A stretch of DNA of 32,487 nt from an uncultured Eggerthellaceae bacterium (GTDB lineage Bacteria; Actinomycetota; Coriobacteriia; Coriobacteriales; Eggerthellaceae): contig CAJFUR010000097.1 of the NCBI GenBank assembly GCA_904420215.1, forward strand, positions 1 through 32,487, given 5' to 3'. Shown piece by piece: positions 15,219 through 23,328 of the stretch. Both the position numbers and the translations under genes were made by a program. A model generated the notes under the pieces. The model did no database searches, was not told where the DNA came from, and worked only from the letters and a program-made list of their open reading frames with translations. The number at the start of each line of letters is the position of its first letter. Position 1 is the stretch's first letter.

Positions 15219-18200
15219 ATGGAGTCGCACGCTATGTCACGCAACCTCAAAATCAAGGCCGCCCTTCTGGTGGCGTTCGCCATCGCAAGCACCGTGGCCA
15301 TGGGATTCGTCCTGTCGGCCCAGCAAGACGGCCTTTCGCTGGAAAGCTACCGAAGCGACATCGAACAGGAGCGGGAAGCCCTGCCCGGGCTGCTGGAGTC
15401 GGCCGCTTCGGAAACCGAGCAGAACACGTCCACGTTCGACGAGATCTACCGCTCGAAGGCCGAGACCCTCCGCTTCATGGCGCTGCACGAGACGGGCTTC
15501 GAGGTCACCGACGCCAAGATGCAGGAATACCGCGAGCTTCTCGGCGTGGACAACGTGCTGGTGGTGAACCGCGCCGGCGAGATCCTCGCCCAGGCGCAGG
15601 AAACCCCCGCCGACTTCTCCTACGAGCGCTACAACCAGCTGCGCGCGGTGATCGGCACCGATTCCGCGTCCCAGGCCATGGAGGTGACGTTCGCCGAAGC
15701 GGGTCGGACGCTGCGCTACTACGCCGCCCCCCTTCCCGGCGACGCCATGGCGGTGATCGAGCAGGATCCCGTCGAACTCGACGAACTGGTGGCGGAAACC
15801 GGGTCGCTCGCCAGCGTCCTGCGCACCATCAGCGTGGGGCAAAACGGCTACGTGGTGGCCGTGTCCGCGCGGGACTACCTCATCCAATACCATCCCGACG
15901 AGCGCCTGACCGGCACCGACGCCCTCGTCGCCGGCGTGGACGTGACCGCCCTCGAAGACGGCAACCACACATGGGTCACCCTTGACGGCGAGCGCCTGTA
16001 CTGCGGCGTCAGCAAGATCGGCGACACTTACTACCTGCTCGCCGTGCCCGAAAGCGACATGGCGCAGTCGCGCAACATCACGGTGGGCGTCATCCTGTTC
16101 GCGTTCTTCTCCGTGCTCATGACCGTCATCCTCTACGGCCTGTTCGTCATGCGCGACGAGGAGAAGCGCGGCTTCGACCCCAAGAACTACCGCTCGCTCG
16201 GCCCGCTGCGCTACAACAAGGCCGTCGGCCGCAAGGCCATCGTGCTGTCCTTCGTGGGCTTCCTGGGCGTCATGCTGGTGACGTTCTACATGCAGACGCT
16301 GTTCTCGCTCTCGGCGGAATCGGTGAGCAGCAGCCAGCGCGCCAACGACATCGCCGGAACCATCCAGCGCACGAACGAACAGGCGGACGCCCTCACGGAA
16401 CAGTACGACGAGCGCTACCTGAGCAAAGCCGAGGCGGCCGCCTACATTCTCGAGCGCGACGCGGGCGTCCAGACGAAGGAGGGGCTGCAGGAGCTTGCCG
16501 ACGTGCTGCAGGTGCAGTACTTGTACGTCTTCGACGGCGAGGGCGCGCTGCAAACGACCAATTCCTCGTACACCAACTTCGCGCTGAGCGACGACCCCGA
16601 ATCCCAGTCCTACGAGTTCCGGCAGCTGCTGCAGGGCGTCGAGCACGTGATCCAGGAGCCGCAGCCCGACGACGTGTCCGGCGAGCTGCGCCAGTACATC
16701 GGCGTCACGCTGCACGACGCCGAAGGCAACGCCGACGGGTTCGTGCAGCTGGGCATCAGGTCCGAACGCCTGACGAACCTGCTGGCCTCCGTGGAGATAG
16801 GCCGTATCCTGGACGGCGTGAAGGTGGGCGCGAACGGCTTCGCGTTCGCCGTGAACCGCAACGACAACACGTTCGCCTACTACCCGCAAGAGCAGATGGA
16901 AGGCCGCGGCGTTGCTGAATACGGCATGGCGGAAACGCAGGTGAAGGCAGGGTTCAACGACTACCTCGCCATCGACGGCACGACGTACTACGCCTCGTCG
17001 GTGGAGACGGGCGACTACTACGTCTACATCGCCCAGCCCGCCGACGAGCTCATGTCCGAGCGCGTGCCCATCACGCTCACCACGGGCATCAGCGGGCTTG
17101 TCTGCCAGATCGTCGTGTTCTTCCTGCTGACGCTCGAGCCGCGCCGCCCCCGTTCCGTGCGGGCGCGCGCAGGGGAAGCCGCCGGAGAGGACGGGGAAGA
17201 TGGGGAAGCCGCCCGCATGATCGACGTGACCATGCCCGATGGCCGCGTGAAGAAGACCGAATCGGCCGTGAGCCGCTGGCTCAGCACGTCGATGCAGTGG
17301 CACGAGAAATCCGCCGAGCAGCGCATCGGCACCGTGGTGAAAGCCATCGTCGCGGTGTTCGCCATTGCGGTGTGCCTCGCCGTGCTGTTCCAAGACCAGA
17401 TCTTCGGCAGCGATTCGGTGTTCGCCTACATCCTCGGCGGCGGCTGGGAGCGCGGCCTCAACGTGTTCGCCGTCACGGCGTGCGTCATGATCGCCTGCGT
17501 CGTGCTCACGCTCACCATGATCGTGCGCGAGCTGCTGCGGATGCTCTCGGGGGTGTTCGGCGCACGCGGCGAGACTATGTGCCGTCTGGTCAGCAGCTTC
17601 ATCAAGTACGCGTCCATCATCGGCATGCTGTACTACTGCCTGATGGTCATCGGCATCGACACCACCACCCTGCTCGCCTCGGCGGGCATCCTGTCCATCG
17701 CCGTCAGCTTCGGCGCCAAGGAACTGGTGTCCGACATCCTGAGCGGCCTGTTCATCATCTTCGAAGGCGAGTTCCGCGTGGGCGACATCATCAAGGTGGG
17801 GTCGTCCACGGGCACCGTCATGGAAATAGGCGTGCGCACCACCAAGATCAACGACGGCTCGGGCAACGTCATCGTGCTGCGCAACTCCGACGTGAGCAAC
17901 GTGGTCAACATGACCAAGGACTACTCCTTCGCCACGTGCGAAGTGGGCATCGAGTACGCCGAGTCGCTCGAGCGCGTGGAGAACATTCTGGAAACCGAGT
18001 TCCCGAACATCCGCCGCCGCCTGCCCGCCATCCAGGACGGCCCGTTCTACAAGGGCATCGTGGCGCTTGCCGACAACAGCGTGAACATCCGCATCGTGGC
18101 GAAGTGCCACGAGAGCGACCGCGGGCAGTTGGAGCGCGACCTGCGGCGCGAGATGAAGCTGATCTTCGACGAGTACGACATCAGCATCCCGTTCCCGCAA

Positions 18201-18332
18201 GTGGTGGTGAACCAGCCCAGGGAATTCCGCGAGGCGACGCTGGCCGAGCAGCTGCGCGCCGAGCAGTTCAACGCCGAGCAGAAGGAAGCAGCGAAGAACG
18301 TGGGCAACGAGGATCTTCCCCGACAACACTAG
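15219..18332 (+). CDS. MscS-family mechanosensitive channel with two N-terminal extracellular Cache-like sensor modules, about 1037 aa
   Basis: C-terminal MscS core 'LLASAGILSIAVSFGAKELVSDILSGLFIIFEGEFRVGDIIKVGSSTGTVMEIGVRTTKI...VLRNSDVSNVVN'. Two TM-ectodomain-TM units with Cache-like 'GQNGYVVAVSARDYLIQYHPDERLTG' and 'GANGFAFAVNRNDNTFAYYPQEQMEG'. Starts 2 nt after the SBP stop. Confidence 0.9.
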   Translation: MESHAMSRNLKIKAALLVAFAIASTVAMGFVLSAQQDGLSLESYRSDIEQEREALPGLLESAASETEQNTSTFDEIYRSKAETLRFMALHETGFEVTDAKMQEYRELLGVDNVLVVNRAGEILAQAQETPADFSYERYNQLRAVIGTDSASQAMEVTFAEAGRTLRYYAAPLPGDAMAVIEQDPVELDELVAETGSLASVLRTISVGQNGYVVAVSARDYLIQYHPDERLTGTDALVAGVDVTALEDGNHTWVTLDGERLYCGVSKIGDTYYLLAVPESDMAQSRNITVGVILFAFFSVLMTVILYGLFVMRDEEKRGFDPKNYRSLGPLRYNKAVGRKAIVLSFVGFLGVMLVTFYMQTLFSLSAESVSSSQRANDIAGTIQRTNEQADALTEQYDERYLSKAEAAAYILERDAGVQTKEGLQELADVLQVQYLYVFDGEGALQTTNSSYTNFALSDDPESQSYEFRQLLQGVEHVIQEPQPDDVSGELRQYIGVTLHDAEGNADGFVQLGIRSERLTNLLASVEIGRILDGVKVGANGFAFAVNRNDNTFAYYPQEQMEGRGVAEYGMAETQVKAGFNDYLAIDGTTYYASSVETGDYYVYIAQPADELMSERVPITLTTGISGLVCQIVVFFLLTLEPRRPRSVRARAGEAAGEDGEDGEAARMIDVTMPDGRVKKTESAVSRWLSTSMQWHEKSAEQRIGTVVKAIVAVFAIAVCLAVLFQDQIFGSDSVFAYILGGGWERGLNVFAVTACVMIACVVLTLTMIVRELLRMLSGVFGARGETMCRLVSSFIKYASIIGMLYYCLMVIGIDTTTLLASAGILSIAVSFGAKELVSDILSGLFIIFEGEFRVGDIIKVGSSTGTVMEIGVRTTKINDGSGNVIVLRNSDVSNVVNMTKDYSFATCEVGIEYAESLERVENILETEFPNIRRRLPAIQDGPFYKGIVALADNSVNIRIVAKCHESDRGQLERDLRREMKLIFDEYDISIPFPQVVVNQPREFREATLAEQLRAEQFNAEQKEAAKNVGNEDLPRQH

Positions 18333-18357
18333 CGCCGCCCGGCGGTTGCGGCGGGGC

Positions 18358-18427
18358 GCCGGTGGCAGCTGCGTCGGGCGGGGCGCCCACACCGCGTGTG
18401 CGCGGGCGCCCCGCACCCGCCACCGGC
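18358..18427. terminator. Bidirectional stem-loop between convergent genes
   Basis: GCCGGTGGC...GGGGCGCCC / GGGCGCCCC...GCCACCGGC imperfect inverted repeat between convergent MscS and MFS genes. Confidence 0.5.
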
Positions 18428-18457
18428 CCGGCTGGGGACGCCGGCACCCGCCCGCCC

Positions 18458-19912
18458 CTAGCCGGCGTCGAGCGCGCGGATGCTCCGTGACAGCGCGCCG
18501 GCGGCGAACAGGGCAACGAGCAGGATACCGCACGTCAGGAACCACGCGCGGATGCCCACGGCCTCCGCGACGAAGCCCGAGAACGCCAGCCCCACCGGGG
18601 CCGCCAGCGACGAGCCGGCCATGAAGATCCCCATCACGCGCCCGAGCATGTCCTCGGGCGCGCGCTTTTGCATGAGGGGCATGATGGGCGCGTTCAGGCA
18701 GCCCATGGCCGCAGCCGCCACGCCCATGAGCGCCGCGAACGCGGGAAAGCCCTCGCGCGGCAGCAGCCCGCAGGCGGCCAACGCAAGGCCGATGGACACC
18801 CCGCCCACCATCGCAAGCGGCACGAGCCGCTTGCCGCCGCCCCATGCGAACACGGCGGCAGACCCCACCAGAAGCCCGACGCCGAACACCGCCTCCACCA
18901 CCGAGGCCGACCACCCGTTGCCGCCAAACCACTCGTAGACCATCAGCGGCGACAGCGAGCTGGCCGGCATGAACAGCAGCATTGCCGCCATGACGAGCAG
19001 CATCAGGCTGCGCAGCCCCCGATCGCGCCATATGAACGCAGCCCCCTCGCGCATGTCGGCCCATACGCCCGCCCGCGCATCGCCGCCACGGCGCATGCAA
19101 GGGATGCGTGCGGCGGCAAGGCACGCGCAGGCCGCTGCCGCGCACAACGCGTCGAACAGCATGACCCCCGCCAACCCCCACGCGCCGTAGAGGAAAATGC
19201 CCAGCGCCGGCCCCGCTATCGAGGACAGGCTGGTGATGGACTGGTCCAGCGAGTTGATGCGCACCAGCTGCTCCTGGGGCACCAGCAGCGGCACGGCCGC
19301 CGTCAGCGCCGGCCCGTGGAAAGCCTGTGCGGCGGCGCGCACGAAAAGCAGCGCCAGCAAAAGCCACGGCTCCAGCAGGCCGCCCAGAAAAAGCAGCGCG
19401 AGCGCGAGCGAGAACAGCCCCGCAACGCCGTCCGCCACAAGCATGACGAGCTTGCGGTCGAAGCGGTCGGCCGCCACGCCGCCGAGCGGGCTGAGCAGCG
19501 CCACAGGCAGCAGGGAGGACGCCGACGCAAGCGAAAGCCACACGGCCGAGGACGTGGTTTCCGTTATGTACCAGATGGCGGCGAAACTGGCGGCGCAGGT
19601 GGCGAACACCGAAACCGCCTGACCAGCCCAAATCACCGCCACCGCCGCAAGCCACCGCTCGGGCAGCGGCTGCCCCTTCGCGTTCACCGGCCGGCCGGCG
19701 CCCGCCACCGGAGCTGGGACATCCCCCGGACTCGGTTCGCTCGTCGGCGCCGGAACATCTGCCGGCACCCCGGCTCCGACCGGCGCCGGGACGTCTGCCG
19801 GCGCCACCCCGCCTGCCGGATCCACCCTGCCTGCCGGAACCGGGGCGCCTGCCGAAGCCGAGGCGCGTCCCCGCCCTTCCCGTTTCCCACTTTCCCGTCC
19901 GTTCCCGCCCAT
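18458..19912 (-). CDS. MFS transporter (MFS_3 / enterobactin-exporter or macrolide-efflux type), about 484 aa
   Basis: ATG at 19912 (ORF track uses an upstream TTG). 12-TM MFS with 'LSPLGGVAADRFDRKLVMLVADG', 'INSLDQSITSLSSIAGPALGIFLY'. N-terminal Pro/Ala/Val-rich low-complexity extension. Confidence 0.9.
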   Translation of the reverse strand: MGGNGRESGKREGRGRASASAGAPVPAGRVDPAGGVAPADVPAPVGAGVPADVPAPTSEPSPGDVPAPVAGAGRPVNAKGQPLPERWLAAVAVIWAGQAVSVFATCAASFAAIWYITETTSSAVWLSLASASSLLPVALLSPLGGVAADRFDRKLVMLVADGVAGLFSLALALLFLGGLLEPWLLLALLFVRAAAQAFHGPALTAAVPLLVPQEQLVRINSLDQSITSLSSIAGPALGIFLYGAWGLAGVMLFDALCAAAACACLAAARIPCMRRGGDARAGVWADMREGAAFIWRDRGLRSLMLLVMAAMLLFMPASSLSPLMVYEWFGGNGWSASVVEAVFGVGLLVGSAAVFAWGGGKRLVPLAMVGGVSIGLALAACGLLPREGFPAFAALMGVAAAAMGCLNAPIMPLMQKRAPEDMLGRVMGIFMAGSSLAAPVGLAFSGFVAEAVGIRAWFLTCGILLVALFAAGALSRSIRALDAG

Positions 19913-19951
19913 GGCATCTCCCGTCTCTCGTCTTGCCAACGTTGCAAGGCA

Positions 19952-19982
19952 AGCCTAAACTATGGGGTAACCACACGGTCAA
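19952..19982 (-). promoter_or_regulatory. MerR-type promoter for the MFS exporter (19-bp spacer)
   Basis: Minus strand TTGACC - GTGTGGTTACCCCATAGTT (19 bp) - TAGGCT, with imperfect dyad TATGG-GGTAA-CCACA (plus-strand orientation) inside the spacer, between divergent MFS and MerR genes. Confidence 0.65.
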
Positions 19983-20053
19983 GCGCATGCAGGAGAGCAG
20001 GCGGGCGCATGCGGCAAAACGACCCCGTATGCCCGGAAGCGAGGGGAAGGCCC

Positions 20054-21454
20054 ATGGACAGCCTGATGAAATCGGGGGCGTTCGCCCGACTCTGCCGCAC
20101 CACCAAGGAAACCCTGCGCCACTACGCCGACATAGGGCTGCTGCGCCCCGCAGCCGTGGCACCCAACGGGTACAAGCTGTACTCCCTGTTCCAGATGACC
20201 GACTTCGTCATGATATCCTCGCTGCAGGCCGCCGGCCTCTCCCTCGCCGAAATCGCCGGCGTCTTGGGGCGGCGCAGCAACGCGCAGGCCCACGCGGCGC
20301 TCGAAGCGCAGGTGGGGCACCTTGAGCGCCAGATCCGCGACTTGGAGCGCAAGAAGGCCTTCCTGGAAAACACCCTGCGGCAGGACGCGACACTGCGCGC
20401 ATGGCTCGACCCGTCGTCCCGCGAGGTCAACGTGACGCCCGAGGGAAACCGCTGGCGCCTCGGGTTCGAGCGGGAAGAGCGCTTCGTCGCAACCCCCACG
20501 CCGTACTCCGAGGAAAACGAGCGGGGCTTTCTGGCCGCCGTGGCCGACCACGTGGACTATTGCCAGGCGCACGGCCTGCCGCAACGCAGTCAGGAAACCT
20601 ATTTCATCGACGCGGCGGCGGTGGCGTCCGGAGACTACCGGAAGGGCCTGCACGTTGCAACGCTCGTCGGCAACGGCGTTTCCTCCCCGCGCCTGCACGT
20701 CAAGCCGGCGGGGACGTACCTGCACTGGCTCAACCGCATAGACCTCGCCCAAGTGGAACGGGCGCCCGAGGGCGCCAACCCCATGTTCGCCGCCTACGAC
20801 GCGCTGCTCGCGTTCGGACGCCAGAAGGGCCTCGGCCTTTCCGGCAACGTCTACGACACCGAATACACCCTGTTCGCAGGCGACGGAACCAGCATCCTGT
20901 TCACCGAAGTGAGCATGCTGGCCACGCAACCCGCCGCGATGGACGGAGTCCCGAAGGGGTCCGGCATCGCCTATGCAGCCTTGGCCGCAGACGACCTGCA
21001 AGGCGCGCTGGAGGCGGCACGGCTGTTCCACGCCACGGTGCACGCCGTGAACGCGCGCGACTACGCCCCCGAACAGCTGCGTGCCTGGGCGCCCGACGGC
21101 AAGGACTTCCAGCGGGAACTGGCGCACCGCCTCATGAGCCAATACGCCGTGACGGCCAAGCAGGGAAACGTGCTGGCGGGGTTTGGCAGCCTCGACGCGC
21201 CGGGATGCATCGACATGCTGTTCGTCCACAAGGACCACCAGCGCCAAGGCATCGGCGCGGGCCTGCTGGCGCGCCTCGAAGAGCAGGCGGCCGCGCTCGG
21301 ACAAGACGCCGTGTCCGCCTATGCGTCCCTCACCGCCCGCCCCTTCTTCGAAAGGATGGGGTACCGCGTCGTGCGCGCGAACACCGCCGTCCGCCGGGGA
21401 GTGCCCCTCGCGAACTTCCTCATGCGCAAGGAGCTTCCCCGCAGTCGCCCCTGA
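20054..21454 (+). CDS. MerR-type regulator with effector-binding-like middle region and C-terminal GNAT acetyltransferase, 466 aa
   Basis: 'FARLCRTTKETLRHYADIGLLRPAAVAPNGYKLYSLFQMTDFVMISSLQAAGLSLAEI' (MerR HTH); coiled coil; C-terminus 'IDMLFVHKDHQRQGIGAGLLARLEEQAAALGQDAVSAYASLTARPFFERMGYRVV' (GNAT motif A/B). Confidence 0.88.
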   Translation: MDSLMKSGAFARLCRTTKETLRHYADIGLLRPAAVAPNGYKLYSLFQMTDFVMISSLQAAGLSLAEIAGVLGRRSNAQAHAALEAQVGHLERQIRDLERKKAFLENTLRQDATLRAWLDPSSREVNVTPEGNRWRLGFEREERFVATPTPYSEENERGFLAAVADHVDYCQAHGLPQRSQETYFIDAAAVASGDYRKGLHVATLVGNGVSSPRLHVKPAGTYLHWLNRIDLAQVERAPEGANPMFAAYDALLAFGRQKGLGLSGNVYDTEYTLFAGDGTSILFTEVSMLATQPAAMDGVPKGSGIAYAALAADDLQGALEAARLFHATVHAVNARDYAPEQLRAWAPDGKDFQRELAHRLMSQYAVTAKQGNVLAGFGSLDAPGCIDMLFVHKDHQRQGIGAGLLARLEEQAAALGQDAVSAYASLTARPFFERMGYRVVRANTAVRRGVPLANFLMRKELPRSRP

Positions 21455-21515
21455 ACGCAGCGTGCCGACGCACGCACTGCTGCGGTTGCGACAGACGGCG
21501 GCAAACAGACAGGTG

Positions 21516-23060
21516 TTAGTCCACGTAGCTGTTGACCAGAGAAAACAGTTGCTGTTTTTTATGGATGTCCAATTTCGCATAGAGACGCCGCATGTGGGTT
21601 TTAACGGTGTTTTCGGAAATGAAGAGCTCTTCGGCAATTGCCGCTATGGTGAAGCCCTGCACGACAAGCCTCATTATCTCCACTTCCCGTCTGGATAGAT
21701 AGAACTTTTCCCCTATGAGTTCGCAGCGCATCGATAGTTTGTCGGCATATTTCACGCCTTTTTGCCAAGGAGAGGGTCCAGCCCCACCCGCACGGTCGTC
21801 CTCCACCGCGCAAGCTCCATGTTCCACATCTCCCACCGCTTTTCCGGAAATCTCTTTGAGTTCCATCGACCCACGCGAAAGCGACAAGAACTCTATGATG
21901 CGCCCGTCTTCTTCCTGCGAAATGGACAGACCCCGCGTGAAATACAGAACCAGCGCAAGCACGGCAAGGGAGACGATCGCAATGAACGCCACCGGTTGAG
22001 CATTCGATAGGAACGGAGCATTGACCGCATTCCCCAAAAGGTAGCCCAAACCTTGCATGCAGAGCGCCACGACCATCTGAAAGCTCAAGCAAAACACCGG
22101 ATTGACACCGTAATCGTAAGATGTTTGGGCGCAGAGCATCTGCAAGCTGAGCGACATGAAACTGTAAACGGCATAAAACGCCACCGCGATGGCCACCCAA
22201 GACCCCATATCCGTGAAAGGAAGCGCGCACAATGCCATCACGAGAAAGGGAAACATGCTTCGAAACAGAAAATTGACGCTGTAGCGAATCGTCCTGAACC
22301 TCCACACCGTTGCGAGCACCAGCGCCGAGACGAACCCGCCGAAAATGGAAGCGTAATTTACGTATGTCATCGCATCCATCTGCAGCATGAGGGATCGCAC
22401 GATGCCGCCCAAGAAGGCGAACACACCACAGTACAGAGCGCATTTCCACAAACTGCGCAATGCGTGGACATAGGCCACCTTTGCATTGCGCAGTTTGTTG
22501 GCAATCATGGGAAGATCGTCATCGACGCGCTTCCCCCACAGAAGAGACAACCCCCACAACGCACAAACGAAAAAGAGCGACACTGCCAATTGCATGGCCC
22601 ACCCATCAAGGAACTCGAGGAATCCCCGAACAAGCCCGGCCAGCGCCCACGACAGCAAAATGCTTAGAAAGCCATTTTCCACGCTTTGCGTCACGCAAAG
22701 AAAAAACCAAGAGAGAAGGAAAAGGTGCACCCCCGCCGCAGGAATTGCGACACCCAGAAAAAGACGCAACGCGTCGGGACTCGAAGCATCCAGAAACGGC
22801 AAGCACAAGAGCGCGATTACCATGACAGGAGGAAAAACCCTTGTAAGAAACGCCCGCAAGAACTCGGGGACAATACAAGACAAGCCCAAAACGGCAAGAC
22901 TGACCGCAATGCCGACAAGAACGCTCACGCCATGAAGCCAATAATTCGACTGGGCGGAGACAATCCAGTCGCTTCTCCACAAAACCAGAGAGGACAGGGA
23001 CATAGCCATAGCCATGCCAACCGAAACACATGCCACACCTTTTGCGTCGATGAGCCTCAC
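21516..23060 (-). CDS. Multi-TM membrane protein with C-terminal LuxR-type HTH, 514 aa
   Basis: Around 12 hydrophobic helices, then 'FYLSRREVEIMRLVVQGFTIAAIAEELFISENTVKTHMRRLYAKLDIHKKQQLFSLV'. GTG start at 23060. Confidence 0.9.
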   Translation of the reverse strand: MRLIDAKGVACVSVGMAMAMSLSSLVLWRSDWIVSAQSNYWLHGVSVLVGIAVSLAVLGLSCIVPEFLRAFLTRVFPPVMVIALLCLPFLDASSPDALRLFLGVAIPAAGVHLFLLSWFFLCVTQSVENGFLSILLSWALAGLVRGFLEFLDGWAMQLAVSLFFVCALWGLSLLWGKRVDDDLPMIANKLRNAKVAYVHALRSLWKCALYCGVFAFLGGIVRSLMLQMDAMTYVNYASIFGGFVSALVLATVWRFRTIRYSVNFLFRSMFPFLVMALCALPFTDMGSWVAIAVAFYAVYSFMSLSLQMLCAQTSYDYGVNPVFCLSFQMVVALCMQGLGYLLGNAVNAPFLSNAQPVAFIAIVSLAVLALVLYFTRGLSISQEEDGRIIEFLSLSRGSMELKEISGKAVGDVEHGACAVEDDRAGGAGPSPWQKGVKYADKLSMRCELIGEKFYLSRREVEIMRLVVQGFTIAAIAEELFISENTVKTHMRRLYAKLDIHKKQQLFSLVNSYVD

Positions 23061-23070
23061 AAAAAAACAA

Positions 23071-23080
23071 CCCCCCCCCC
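23071..23080. repeat. Homopolymeric C10 (G10 on coding strand) tract before the LuxR gene
   Basis: Minus strand reads GGGGGGGGGG-TTGTTTTTTT-GTG(start). Confidence 0.8.
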
Positions 23081-23328
23081 GTTCCCGTCCGCCCTCAGTT
23101 TAGCACAACCGCCGCCGGCTTCATCCCTTCGCAGACAGCCCCACCAGCCCCGCTGCATCACACTCATTGGGAAGCGCGGCAAGAATTCACGAAAAAAGGT
23201 GACAGGGGCAGCCGAGATTCACCCACTTTGTGCCACAGCATCGCCCTTGAAACTGGGCAATACTCCCCCTTGCATCGGCATCGCAATGCCGCAAACAGAA
23301 GGGTTCGAGAGGAAAGGACGGGGAACCC

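Noticed and set aside
15237-20162. 1641-aa minus-strand ORF
   Set aside because: Antisense to the MscS and, in part, out of frame with the MFS gene; composition is the His/Val/Arg/Gly-rich shadow typical of high-GC antisense frames; no recognisable domain.
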